DNA of 64,000 bases from Blastococcus sp. VKM Ac-2987 (GTDB taxonomy: Bacteria; Actinomycetota; Actinomycetes; Mycobacteriales; Geodermatophilaceae): the NCBI RefSeq assembly GCF_026967805.1, contig NZ_JAPVBG010000003.1, positions 992,001 to 1,056,000 on the forward strand. Direction: 5' to 3'. This document shows, piece after piece, positions 17,338 through 25,429 of the stretch; positions within the stretch are counted from its first letter, which is position 1, and each line of letters begins with the position of its first letter. The position numbers and the translations under genes are program-made. The notes beneath the pieces were generated by a model, which was not told the origin of the DNA, did no database searches, and worked only from the letters and a program-made list of their open reading frames with translations.

Positions 17338-17996
17338 GCGTGCGCGTCCTCCTCGTGGACGACCAGCGGGTCGTCCGCGACGGGCTGGCGCTGCTCCTGG
17401 GGCTGCTCCCCGGGATCGAACTGGTCGGCAGTGCCGAGGACGGGGAACAGGCGCTGGAAGCGGTGGCCCGGCTGCAGCCGGACGTCGTCCTGATGGACCT
17501 GCGCATGCCGCGCATGGACGGCATCGAAGCTACGCGGCGGCTCCGCGCGGACCACCCGGACGCCGCGGTGCTGGCCCTGACCACCTATGCCGACGACGAG
17601 TCCGTCCTCGCCGCGCTGCGTGCCGGCGCTCGTGGCTACCTCACCAAGGACGCCGGCGCCGAGGACATCGCCCGGGCCGTCTCCACGGTCGCCGCCGGGC
17701 AGATGGTCCTCGACCCCGCGGCGCAGGAGCGCGTGGTCCGGAACCTGGGCATCGGGGCGTCGGCGTCACCGCCGTCGGCGGGCACCCGGACGCTTCCCGA
17801 CGATCTCACGCGACGGGAGGCGGAGATCCTCGGTCTCATCGCCGAGGGGCTGTCCAACGGCGAGATCGCCACCCGCCTGTACGTCAGCGAGGCCACCGTC
17901 AAGACCCACGTCAACCACATCTTCGCCAAGACCGGAGCCCGTGACCGCGCCCAGGCCGTCGCCTACGCCTACCGGACGGGGCTCGCCCCCACGTGA
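17334..17996 (+). CDS. NarL-type response regulator
   Basis: A 220-residue response regulator. The receiver domain (VRVLLVDDQRVVRDGLALLL, phospho-acceptor Asp in PDVVLMDLRMPRMDG, Thr in ALTTYAD and Lys in GYLTKDAG) has all the conserved residues. The LuxR helix-turn-helix reads LTRREAEILGLIAEGLSNGE then SEATVKTHVNHIFAKTGARD. It is the partner of the 16228 kinase by GTGA overlap. Targets are likely nearby exporters or membrane genes, but no shared operator was recognised here. Confidence 0.94.
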   Translation: MSVRVLLVDDQRVVRDGLALLLGLLPGIELVGSAEDGEQALEAVARLQPDVVLMDLRMPRMDGIEATRRLRADHPDAAVLALTTYADDESVLAALRAGARGYLTKDAGAEDIARAVSTVAAGQMVLDPAAQERVVRNLGIGASASPPSAGTRTLPDDLTRREAEILGLIAEGLSNGEIATRLYVSEATVKTHVNHIFAKTGARDRAQAVAYAYRTGLAPT

Positions 17997-18220
17997 GACC
18001 GGCGGGACGTCTGCCGATGGCACCGGCACACCGGTCGACGGTCACGCGAACTCCGCCGCGCCGCCACCCGTCGGTGGTCACGGCCCGGGACCGTCCGGCG
18101 GACGACGTCGTCCCCTGCCCGTGCCCGTCACCGCGGTTCCCGGGCGGCGGGGCGGCACTCGACAGGACGGTGGGGGCCTGCCAAGTGCTGCCGGCGACCG
18201 ATGCTGAGGAGCACGACGGG

Positions 18221-19487
18221 ATGACGGCGACGGAGACGTCGGGGCGGGTCGACCGCCGGCCGGGGTTGGACCTCGCCCGGGTCGTGGTCGTCGGCGGCCT
18301 GATCCCGTTCCACGCCGCGCTGGTCTTCGACGCGACCGACGACTTCTACGTCAGGAGTGACCGGACCGCCGACCTCGTGCCGTTCGCCGCCCCCATCGTG
18401 GTGGCGGCGATGCCACTGCTGTTCCTGGTCGCCGGGATCGGCGCATGGCACTCGTGGCGGACCCGTGGCACCGGCGACTACCTCGGCCGGCGGGTGCGCC
18501 GGCTGCTGGTTTCCGTTCTTCCTCCGGCCTGCGGTCGACGGCCGAGGGTTCGAGACCGGCCACCTGTGGTTCGTGTACCTGCTCCTGCTGTACTCGCTGG
18601 TCGTGCTGCCGCTGTTCGGCTGGCTGGCCTCCACCGGCGGGCGGCGAGCCGTGCAGCGGATGGCGAATGCCACGGGGCGACGCGGTGCCGTCCTGCTGCC
18701 TGCGGTGCTGCTGGCATCCATTGCAGCCGGGCCCGGCCTGGACGAGGGCATGGCCGCCGGACACGAACTCGGTTTTCTGCTGTTCTTCGCGGCCGGTGGT
18801 GTCCTGGCCGCCGACGTGCGCTTTCGGGACGCGCTGCGACGGGACGCGGTCCTCGCCGCAGCGGCCGCGGTGGGGCTCATGGTCGCCGCCGGAGCGGCTC
18901 TCCTGCTCGGTGGGGACGGTGACCTGCTCCTGGACCGCACCCCGCTCGCCCTCGTGGGGAGGGCGGCGTTCGGCGCAGCCGGGTGGTGCGCGGTCGTGGC
19001 GGTCGTCGGGGGACTGACCCGGCTGGGGCCGCGGCTGCCCCACACGGGTGGGGAGAGCCCACCCGGTGGCCGCCTCATCCGCTACGTCGCACCGGCGGTA
19101 CTCGCCTGGTACGTGCTGCACCAGCCGATCCTCGTGCTGGTGGCCTACCTGGTCGTCGGCAGCCCGATGCACCCGGTACTGGAGTACCTGGTCATCTGCC
19201 TCTGCACAGCCGCCCTCACTCTCCTGGCCTACGACGTGCTCGTCCGGCGGACGGCGCTGCCCCGGGCGTTGTTCGCCGGGACCTGCTTGCCGGGACATCG
19301 GCACCGGCCGGTCGGTCGCGGCGGCCGGGTCGCCGGCCGGCACCCGGGTCGCCGTCAGTCTGATTCGTCAGCGGCGGTCGGCCGCTGGGTCCGCAGGCCT
19401 CCGAGCAGCAGCCGCAGGCCGTGGTCGAACTGGGCGGTGAGGTCGGGCCCGTACAGGTGGTCGATGGTGGCGGCGATGTGCGGGTAG
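18221..19487 (+). pseudogene. Acyltransferase-3 family membrane protein with internal deletion and frameshift
   Basis: The gene starts at ATG 18221 (GAGGAG at 18206) and reads through the first acyltransferase-3 helices (GLDLARVVVVGGLIPFHAAL, then LLFLVAGIGAWHSWRTRGTG). After RRVRRLLV near 18510 the frame changes directly into FFLRPAVDGRGFETGHLWFV. Homologues normally have about 30-40 residues between these blocks, so a short deletion has removed a loop and helix and shifted the frame. The remaining helices up to AYDVLVRRTALPRALF (about 19280) look intact. The frame then runs on to 19487 across the TetR remnant, so the native stop may be lost too. Intact proteins O-acylate cell-surface sugars. 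Confidence 0.72.
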
Positions 19488-19567
19488 TCGTAGGCCGGCA
19501 GTTGGGCGAGCACCGAGTGCGTGTCCGCCTGGTCTCGCACCCCGCCGTCGGGCTGGCTACAGGACAT
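19355..19567 (-). pseudogene. C-terminal fragment of a TetR-family regulator
   Basis: The reverse strand encodes HSVLAQLPAYDYPHIAATID followed by HLYGPDLTAQFDHGLRLLLG GL, the usual C-terminal helices of the TetR_C ligand domain. There is no N-terminal helix-turn-helix. A possible GGAGAAG box precedes ATG 19567, but the 70 residues left have no DNA-binding domain. It overlaps the run-on 3' end of the broken acyltransferase, so both genes seem damaged by the same rearrangement. Confidence 0.55.
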
Positions 19568-19692
19568 GGTGATCTTCTCCACCCTGACCTTGGCCTGGAC
19601 GAATCTGTAGCTCGGGCGCCATCCGAGCCCGGCGGAGGCCGCCGCGGTCCTGGCCGGGCCGGCGGGCGGGCGGGGACCGTCCGCCGCTGACG

Positions 19693-21378
19693 TCAGGCGG
19701 GGACCCCGGCGTCCTCGGCGAGTGCGTGGTGCACGAGCGACACGACTGTCGCCCCTTCACCGACGGCCGAGGCCACCCGCTTGACCGAGCCGCACCGGAC
19801 ATCCCCGACGGCGAACACCCGCGGCAGGCTCGTCTCCAGCAGCAGCGCCTCGTCGGCCGCCCTGTCCGGCGCAGGCTCGTCCCGCACGTCCGGGCCGGTG
19901 AGGACGAAGCCGTGGGCGTCTCGGCGGATGCCGTCCGGCAGCCACCCGGTGTGCGGCACAGCGCCGATCATCACGAACATCGCGTCGGCCTGGACCTCGG
20001 TCTGCTCACCTCCTGACCGAAGCGTCAGCGACGTCAGCCACTCGGTGCCGCCGCACGCGACGACTTCCGTGCCGGTCAGGACCTGGACGTTGGGGAAGGA
20101 CGCCAACTGCTCGACCAGGTAGTGCGACATACCGGACGCCAGCGATCCGGACCGGACGACGAGGCTGACCTGATCGGCGGACTCGGCGAGCTTGACCGCC
20201 GCCTGGCCGGCCGAGTTGCCCCCACCGACGATGAACACCCGCCCACCGGAGATGCCCGGAAGCTGGACGGTGGGGGATCCGTACTGGACGCCCGACCCGA
20301 CCAGCGCCTCGGCGCCGGCCGCAGGCAGGCGTCGGTAGCTGACGCCGATGGCGAGGACGACGGCGCGGGCGCGCACCTCGCTGCCGTCCTCGAGGCGGAT
20401 CAGGTGCTCGCCGTCCTGGTTGTGCAGCGACGACACCCGCCGCGGGACCAGCACCTCGGCGCCGAGCCGCATCGCCTGGGTGCCCGCGCGTTGCATGAGC
20501 GCGCCACCGCTGATGCCGCTCGGGAAACCGAGGTAGTTCTCGATCCGCGAGCTGGTGCCGGCCTGGCCGCCGATGGCCTGTGACTCCAGGACGAGGGTAT
20601 GCAGTCCTTCGGACGCGCCGTAGACCGCGGCGGCCAGGCCGGCCGGTCCGGCGCCGACGACGACGAGATCGTAGCGGTCGCGGGCCGGAGTGGTCCGGGC
20701 GCCGAGCGCGTCGGCCACCTGGCGCGGCTCCGGGTCGAGGAGCACGGCCCCGTTGTGGAAGAGCATCAGAACCTGGTCCGGGCGCGCGGCGTGATGTCCG
20801 CGCAGCAGGTTGCCGCGCTCGGATCCCGGGTCCAGCCACTCGTGCGGCAGGCCGTTGCGGGTGAGCAGGTCACGCAGCTCGTTGCCGCGCGCCGAGGTCG
20901 GCGCACACACCACCGTGATGGTCTGCACGGCCATCAGCTGGTCCAGCCGCCACTCCTCGATCAGGTCGTCGAGCGGTGGGTGCAGGCGGTCGGCTGCGGG
21001 GCGCCACGGGTGTGAAACGGCTGCGTGGGCGTCGCCGCTGGCGAGCGCGCCGCGGACCAGCTCACCTTCGTCGTACTGCGCGGGGTCGGTGACGTACGCG
21101 GCGGACAGCAGGACGCGTCGCACCCCGGGGAACCGGTGGCGGATATCGGCCAGCAGGGCCGGCCCCTGCCCGCCGGGCAGTCGGCTGGCGACCAGCGCGA
21201 GAGCCACGGTCCGGGACCGCTCGACGAGCAGGTTCGTGGCCACCTCGCCGGTGGCCGCCGCGAGCACCCGTTCGGCGCCGAGATGGGCGGACAGGTCGGC
21301 GACCAGGCCGCTTCGGACGTCGTCGTCCGGGACGACGACCAGGACCGCCCCCGGAAGGGCTTCCGACGACTGCGACAT
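19693..21378 (-). CDS. FAD-dependent oxidoreductase with degenerate receiver and glutaredoxin-like domains
   Basis: A 561-residue protein in three parts. Residues 10-130 look like a response-regulator fold (VLVVVPDDDVRSGLVADLS), but the usual phospho-acceptor Asp is replaced in LALVASRLPGG. Residues 152-230 are a thioredoxin/glutaredoxin-like segment with a single Cys (TITVVCAPTSARGNELRDLL). Residues 235-555 are a thioredoxin-reductase-like flavoprotein with FAD motif DLVVVGAGPAGLAAAVYGAS, NAD(P) motif VFIVGGGNSAGQAAVKLAES and C-terminal VFAVGDVRCGSVKRVASAVG EG. The redox CxxC of true thioredoxin reductases is absent. It is divergent from the rhodanese/ZnF-UBP pair. TAGAGG lies just before the ATG on the coding strand, so the mRNA may be leaderless. 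The electron acceptor is unknown. Confidence 0.88.
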   Translation of the reverse strand: MSQSSEALPGAVLVVVPDDDVRSGLVADLSAHLGAERVLAAATGEVATNLLVERSRTVALALVASRLPGGQGPALLADIRHRFPGVRRVLLSAAYVTDPAQYDEGELVRGALASGDAHAAVSHPWRPAADRLHPPLDDLIEEWRLDQLMAVQTITVVCAPTSARGNELRDLLTRNGLPHEWLDPGSERGNLLRGHHAARPDQVLMLFHNGAVLLDPEPRQVADALGARTTPARDRYDLVVVGAGPAGLAAAVYGASEGLHTLVLESQAIGGQAGTSSRIENYLGFPSGISGGALMQRAGTQAMRLGAEVLVPRRVSSLHNQDGEHLIRLEDGSEVRARAVVLAIGVSYRRLPAAGAEALVGSGVQYGSPTVQLPGISGGRVFIVGGGNSAGQAAVKLAESADQVSLVVRSGSLASGMSHYLVEQLASFPNVQVLTGTEVVACGGTEWLTSLTLRSGGEQTEVQADAMFVMIGAVPHTGWLPDGIRRDAHGFVLTGPDVRDEPAPDRAADEALLLETSLPRVFAVGDVRCGSVKRVASAVGEGATVVSLVHHALAEDAGVPA

Positions 21379-21501
21379 GCCCTCTACTCTGCCGGATCTC
21401 GCCGGCCCATCGGGCCCTCCGGCCCGCGGTCAGCGGATGTCATCCGTACCCGCCGGATCGTCCGCGTCGCCACATGGCGACGCCCCGAGGAGATGACCGT
21501 C

Positions 21502-21861
21502 ATGACCGTTCCAGCCGGTCCCGCCTCCGCCGTCGACGCAGACCTCATCACCCGCGAGGACCTGCAGCGCGCGCTCGCCGAGCGCGACGTCGCGCTGGTG
21601 ATGGGGCTCGCGCCGCCCGTCTTCGCGCGCTCGCACATCCCCGGCAGCCGCAACTACGAGTCCTACGAGGCGCTGGCCGCCGACCTGTCACCGGATGGCG
21701 AGATCGTCGTCTACTGCACCGACGAGAACTGCCGAGCCAGCCGGTACGCGCCCGAGGCGCTGCGGCAGCGCGGGTTCCGCCGCGTGCGCCGCTACGCAGG
21801 CGGGATGAGCGACTGGGTGGGAGCCGGGCTGCCGGTCGACACGGGGGAGGCCCGGCGATGA
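21502..21861 (+). CDS. Rhodanese-like domain protein
   Basis: A 119-residue single-domain rhodanese. The fold markers are RSHIPGSRNYESYEALAADL, the active-site loop VVYCTDENCRASRYAPEALR with the catalytic Cys of the CTDENCRAS region, and the closing YAGGMSDWVGAGLP. Such proteins carry sulfane sulfur. The second ATG (21502) is preferred because GAGGAG at 21487-21492 is nine bases upstream; the ATG at 21493 would touch the box. Its stop overlaps the ZnF-UBP start (ATGA). It is divergent from the flavoprotein at 19693, so the three form a likely redox/sulfur module. Confidence 0.87.
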   Translation: MTVPAGPASAVDADLITREDLQRALAERDVALVMGLAPPVFARSHIPGSRNYESYEALAADLSPDGEIVVYCTDENCRASRYAPEALRQRGFRRVRRYAGGMSDWVGAGLPVDTGEARR

Positions 21862-22169
21862 CCCTTGCGACCGCGCTGCGCCGCCGGCTGCCGTGGTTCC
21901 TGCGCCGCGGCGGCAACTGCAGCCACCTGGACGCCGTGCGCGACGTCTCGCCCAGTGCCGACGGGTGCGAGGAGTGCCTGAAGACCGGTGACGCCTGGGT
22001 GCACCTGCGCATGTGCCTGGTCTGCGGCGAGGTCGGCTGCTGCGACCAGTCGAAGAACAAGCACGCCACCGCGCACTTCCACGAGACCGCTCATCCGCTC
22101 GTGCAGTCACGCGAGCCTGGCGAGACGTGGCGCTGGTGCTACGTCGACCAGGTGATGCTCACCCGCTGA
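21858..22169 (+). CDS. UBP-type zinc finger protein
   Basis: A 103-residue protein that is almost entirely a ZnF-UBP domain. Likely zinc ligands are C21 and H23 (CSHL), C37 and C40 (CEEC), C53 and C56 (CLVC), C61 (GCCDQS), H69, H73 or H75, and H79 (HPLVQS). In eukaryotes this fold binds the free C-terminal glycine of ubiquitin. The bacterial version is widespread in actinobacteria, without a settled function to my knowledge, and often sits beside thioredoxin-reductase-like flavoproteins, as it does here. It is coupled to the rhodanese gene by an ATGA overlap. Confidence 0.9.
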   Translation: MTLATALRRRLPWFLRRGGNCSHLDAVRDVSPSADGCEECLKTGDAWVHLRMCLVCGEVGCCDQSKNKHATAHFHETAHPLVQSREPGETWRWCYVDQVMLTR

Positions 22170-22208
22170 GGCCCGTGCCCGGCGCCGACGCAGTCGGGCG
22201 TGACGGGA

Positions 22209-23027
22209 TCAGAGCTCCCGGCGGGCCACGCCGCGGACGGCGAGCAGCAGCGCCGCACCGGTGGCCAGGACGGCGACGAGAGCGGCACGCAGGTAGTCGC
22301 CGGTGTCGGCGCCCTGCAGCAACGCGGCGGGAGCGCCGGCCAGCGCCGAGGGCACCCACGGCTCCAGGGCCGGGATCGCGGCGAGCACCGGAAGTGCCAG
22401 GACGACGGCGAGTGCCACCGCGACGGCCGACAACGTGCCGCGGGCGCATGTTGCGACCGCCGCGGTGACTGCGAGGGCGAAGACCAGGTACAGGGAGCTC
22501 AGTGCCCACCCGGTCAGCACGGCCGGGATGTCGGGCAGGCCGATCAAGATGCCGGTCTCGTACACCGCCAGGGCGGTGCCGGCCGAGTGGGCGGCCACGG
22601 CGGCGCCGGTGACCACCGTCCAGCGGGGGAGGACCAGCCGGGCGGCGGAGGGCACGCGGGTGCGGTAGAAGACAGCGAGCGTAGGGCGGGCGTTGACGGT
22701 CAGCGCCGCGGCGGCGAGGACCAGCGCCGCGAGAAGCCCCAGCTGGAGCGCGTTGCCGGTGTAGCCGTCCATGGCGTCGGCGGGCGTGGGCGCCGTGGCC
22801 TGCACGGTGATGTTCCCGGCCGTGCCGACCGCGGACAGGAGCTCGTCGGCGTACCGGGCCAGCAGCGGGCCGGTGCACGCGAAGAAGAGGAAAGGGACAG
22901 CCAACCCGATCCACCGTCGGGTGCGGGTCAGGCGCAGCCACTCCAGCCGCCACAGCCCGAGCGGCCGGACGGTCGTGGCCTCGCGGTGCACGCCGAGAGC
23001 GGACGGCGGACGGCTGGTGGTGGTCAC
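22209..23027 (-). CDS. ABC-2 exporter permease subunit
   Basis: A 272-residue permease with about six membrane helices. The N-terminal block LGLWRLEWLRLTRTRRWIGL leads into TM1. A long extracytoplasmic loop (about residues 60-90) precedes TM2. The last helices read VAVALAVVLALPVLAAIPAL and RAALVAVLATGAALLLAVRG. The GTG start at 23027 overlaps the ATPase stop (GTGA), so it is the last gene of the PLDc_N/ATPase/permease operon. It converges on the ZnF-UBP gene with 39 bases between stops. The substrate is unknown. Confidence 0.88.
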   Translation of the reverse strand: MTTTSRPPSALGVHREATTVRPLGLWRLEWLRLTRTRRWIGLAVPFLFFACTGPLLARYADELLSAVGTAGNITVQATAPTPADAMDGYTGNALQLGLLAALVLAAAALTVNARPTLAVFYRTRVPSAARLVLPRWTVVTGAAVAAHSAGTALAVYETGILIGLPDIPAVLTGWALSSLYLVFALAVTAAVATCARGTLSAVAVALAVVLALPVLAAIPALEPWVPSALAGAPAALLQGADTGDYLRAALVAVLATGAALLLAVRGVARREL

Positions 23028-23986
23028 GGGTTCTCCCGGGTGGTGGTCAGGGACAGGAACGCGGTCTCCAGGTCGGCGGTGTGCGGCTCGATCGCCACGA
23101 TCCGTGCGCCGCAGGCGGCCAGCGCGGGCACCAGTCCGGTCTCCGCGGAGTCGGCGCTGGTGACGTCGACGTGGAGGACGCCCCGCGCGGGGCTGGTCAC
23201 CCGCGTGACCCAGGGCTGGTCCTCGAGGGCCGTTCGGGCCCGGTCCTGTCCGTCGCGCAGCCGCACCGTCCACCCGGGGCGGGCGTGGTCGGCGAGCAGG
23301 TCGGCGGTGGCGCCCTGGTAGAGGAGCCGACCGTCGCGCAGCACACCGATGGTGTCGGCCACCCGTTCCACGTCGGCGAGGATGTGCGTGGACAGGATGA
23401 CCGTGCGGTCGCCGGCCATCCCGGCGATCAGGTCGAGCATCCCCGCCCGGCCGGCCGGGTCCAGGGCGCTGGTGGGCTCGTCGAGCACCAGGATCTCCGG
23501 GTCGGTCACCAGGGCCGCGGCCAGGCCGACCCGCTGCCGCATGCCACGGCTGAACCCACCGACCCTGCGGTACGCGGCGTCGCCGAGGCCGGCGTGGGAC
23601 AGCGCCTCGAGCACGCGCGCGGCCGGGAGGTGCGGGGCGCTCAACGAGCGGGCGAGGTCGACGGCCTCGGCGGCGGTCAGCCACGGCTCCAGGTCGGGCA
23701 CGTCGGGGCAGACGGCTATGCGCTCGACCGGTACCGCCGTGGTGACGGAACCGGCGTCGGCGCGGCGGAGCCCGGTCACGATGGACAGCAGGGTCGTCTT
23801 GCCGGCGCCGTTGGGGCCGACGATGCCGTAGACGCTGCCTCGGGGGACGAGCAGGTCGACGCCGTGCACGCCGGCGCCACCGGGGTAGCTGCGGGTGAGA
23901 CCGGCGGTGCTGATCGCCCACGGGTGCCCGGGGTCGACCGCCGGGCGGTGCACCAGGCTGGCCGCGAGCGGAGTTCGGACGCTCAT
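23024..23986 (-). CDS. ABC-2 exporter ATP-binding subunit
   Basis: A 320-residue ATPase. Motifs are Walker A IVGPNGAGKTTLLSIVTG, signature FSRGMRQRVGLAAALVTDPE, Walker B ILVLDEPTSALDP and the switch His in LSTHILADVERV. An N-terminal extension of about 25 residues precedes the ABC domain, and a C-terminal domain of about 80 residues follows. ATG 23986 overlaps the PLDc_N stop and the gene's own stop overlaps the permease start, so all three are translationally coupled. It is the energy subunit of the exporter with 22209-23027. Confidence 0.92.
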   Translation of the reverse strand: MSVRTPLAASLVHRPAVDPGHPWAISTAGLTRSYPGGAGVHGVDLLVPRGSVYGIVGPNGAGKTTLLSIVTGLRRADAGSVTTAVPVERIAVCPDVPDLEPWLTAAEAVDLARSLSAPHLPAARVLEALSHAGLGDAAYRRVGGFSRGMRQRVGLAAALVTDPEILVLDEPTSALDPAGRAGMLDLIAGMAGDRTVILSTHILADVERVADTIGVLRDGRLLYQGATADLLADHARPGWTVRLRDGQDRARTALEDQPWVTRVTSPARGVLHVDVTSADSAETGLVPALAACGARIVAIEPHTADLETAFLSLTTTRENP

Positions 23987-24177
23987 CGCTGCTGACGCCC
24001 GACGACGAGGTAGGCGACGGCGCCGAGGGGGATGGAGAACAAGCAGATCAGGGCCCACCCCCACCGCGGCAGCCACCGCGGCTCCGGGGAGCGGGCGAGG
24101 TCGACCAAGGCGTAGGCCACGACACCGATGGCGAGCAGGAGCAGCGGGGCCAGGGCCAGCACGGTCCTCGATGGCAT
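23983..24177 (-). CDS. PLDc_N domain small membrane protein
   Basis: A 64-residue protein with two hydrophobic segments separated by the conserved basic/Trp linker (VVAYALVDLARSPEPRWLPR, then WGWALICLFSIPLGAVAYLV V). This matches the PLDc_N (phospholipase D-nuclease N-terminal) small-protein pattern. The ATG at 24177 follows GGGAGG at good spacing. It overlaps the ABC ATPase start by ATGA, and such proteins are commonly the first gene of this exporter type in actinobacteria. An accessory membrane role is inferred. Confidence 0.85.
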   Translation of the reverse strand: MPSRTVLALAPLLLLAIGVVAYALVDLARSPEPRWLPRWGWALICLFSIPLGAVAYLVVGRQQR

Positions 24178-24418
24178 GGCAGGTCCTCCCGGGACGAGTT
24201 CGGGCAGAGGGGACATGGGGGACGGGAAGAAGGGGGTCGGGCGGCGGCATCGGGCCGCCGGCGGAGGCACCGTCCCCGGTCGGTGACGGTGCGCGGGACG
24301 TCGCCGTCCATGGGACGGTCAGCAGCTCGTGGGTCTGGCGGCGAGCGGGACCGTGCGGAGCAAGGGGCGCTGCGTGCCCGTCAGCGTGGCTCTGGGCGGC
24401 GCCGGCGTTTCCGCTCCG

Positions 24419-24916
24419 TCATGTCGCGCGCAGCACGTGGTCGGCGAAGCCGTCCAACCGGGTCTGCAGGGCTGTCGCCCGTTCGTAGATCACCTCGTCG
24501 GGGTCGCGGGTCTGCAGCCACGGGGGGATGTCGGTCCTGACCCGTCGGGAGCAGTTCAGGTCCGCGCAGATGTACTGGCCGACGGTGTTGCCGTTGCGTC
24601 CGGCCTCCCCGGCTCGCCGGGCGGTGAACAGGGAGACGTCGGCGCCGGTCTGCGTGCTCTGGCAGAGCAGGCACATCGCGGCCGACCGGCTGGACATGCT
24701 GGTGTCGGCGGCGCGTAGCGCGATGCCCAGTGACCGGCCGTCGCGCCACCAGACGGCGTATCCGCGCAGTGGCGCCCGGGGGTCTCGCCAGCCGAGGAAC
24801 TCGCGCTCGTCCCAGGGCACGTCGTCCAGACTGCCGGGCAGGGTCATGGCCAGCGCCTCGCTGCGGGAGCAGTTGACGAACGAGCGCCGGATCTCCTTGT
24901 CCGTCAGCGCCTTCAT
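24419..24916 (-). CDS. FBP-domain (treble-clef zinc finger) protein
   Basis: A 165-residue protein. The first 80 residues (KALTDKEIRRSFVNCSRSEA, then WDEREFLGWRDPRAPLRGY) and the Cys pairs C82/C85 (MCLLCQS) and C117/C122 (YICADLNCSR) define the FBP C-terminal treble-clef zinc-binding family. By analogy with EF-G binding relatives that act in fusidic acid resistance, it may contact the translation elongation machinery, but that is inference. AAGGAG precedes the ATG. It lies 29 bases downstream of the PH-like protein 1 gene on the same strand, so they are probably co-transcribed. Confidence 0.88.
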   Translation of the reverse strand: MKALTDKEIRRSFVNCSRSEALAMTLPGSLDDVPWDEREFLGWRDPRAPLRGYAVWWRDGRSLGIALRAADTSMSSRSAAMCLLCQSTQTGADVSLFTARRAGEAGRNGNTVGQYICADLNCSRRVRTDIPPWLQTRDPDEVIYERATALQTRLDGFADHVLRAT

Positions 24917-24945
24917 CGAAGCGTTCTCCTTGCCGGGTGGGGAAG

Positions 24946-25293
24946 TCAGCGGACGGTGGTGAGCAGTACGGCGAGTGCGGCTGCGTCGTCGTGGCCGATG
25001 AGCAGTTCGTCGTATCGGTGCTCCTGGAGGCGCAGACGGAGGGCCGGCTGGCCACGGCGGACGTCGACGAGGCGCCGGGCGCCGCGGCCGCGCCAGGTGC
25101 CGACCATCCGTCGACCGGGGATGCCCAGCCCGGGTGCACGCAGGCCGCGGGCGGCGGTGAGACCGTCGGCCACGGCCTCGGCGCTGGTGATCGCCGAACG
25201 GGGGACGACCTGATGGCGGAGCAGGCCGGCGATCCTGCTGGAGCGGGGGAGCCGGACGGTGAGGGTGTCGTCGGAGACGTGGATCGCGGTCAT
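24946..25293 (-). CDS. Small PH-like protein of unknown function (copy 1 of 3)
   Basis: A 115-residue soluble protein, one of three homologues in the window (others at 34698 and 44606). Shared features are an N-terminal beta-rich half, the block ARGLRAPGLGIPGRRMVGTW R, then LVDVRRGQPALRLRLQEHRY DELLI. The pattern (antiparallel strands followed by one C-terminal helix) resembles a bacterial PH-like domain. I do not know a described function. The promoter region holds the perfect CTCCTCC-T-GGAGGAG palindrome at 25392-25406, found in related form upstream of the kinase operon and the FtsX transporter. FBP follows as the likely second gene. Confidence 0.72.
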   Translation of the reverse strand: MTAIHVSDDTLTVRLPRSSRIAGLLRHQVVPRSAITSAEAVADGLTAARGLRAPGLGIPGRRMVGTWRGRGARRLVDVRRGQPALRLRLQEHRYDELLIGHDDAAALAVLLTTVR

Positions 25294-25391
25294 GGGGGCT
25301 CCATGGTTCGCGTCGGGGCCGGGTGCCCCGCTCGTTCCCGACGCTAGGAGCGGGGGCCGGTCCGGTCGTCCTCCCGACGTCCTGTTCCGTG

Positions 25392-25406
25392 CTCCTCCTG
25401 GAGGAG
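25392..25406. promoter_or_regulatory. Palindrome CTCCTCC-T-GGAGGAG, candidate operator
   Basis: A perfect inverted repeat with seven-base arms and a one-base centre, about 100 bases upstream of the PH-like protein 1 start and 24 bases past the stop of the response regulator gene. Similar palindromes stand at 27328-27372 and 32610-32625. The one-base centre makes it a poor hairpin, which favours a protein-binding site over a terminator. That the neighbouring response regulator binds it is inference. Confidence 0.5.
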
Positions 25407-25429
25407 GATCGAGGCCGTCGGCATGGTCC

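Noticed and set aside
19693..21378. Annotation as thioredoxin reductase (trxB)
   Set aside because: The catalytic CxxC between the FAD and NAD domains is absent and there are two extra N-terminal domains.
25392..25406. Palindrome read as a rho-independent terminator of the response regulator gene
   Set aside because: The one-base centre leaves too small a loop, and near-identical palindromes stand in the 5' regions of two other operons, so an operator is the simpler explanation. A terminator role is not excluded.
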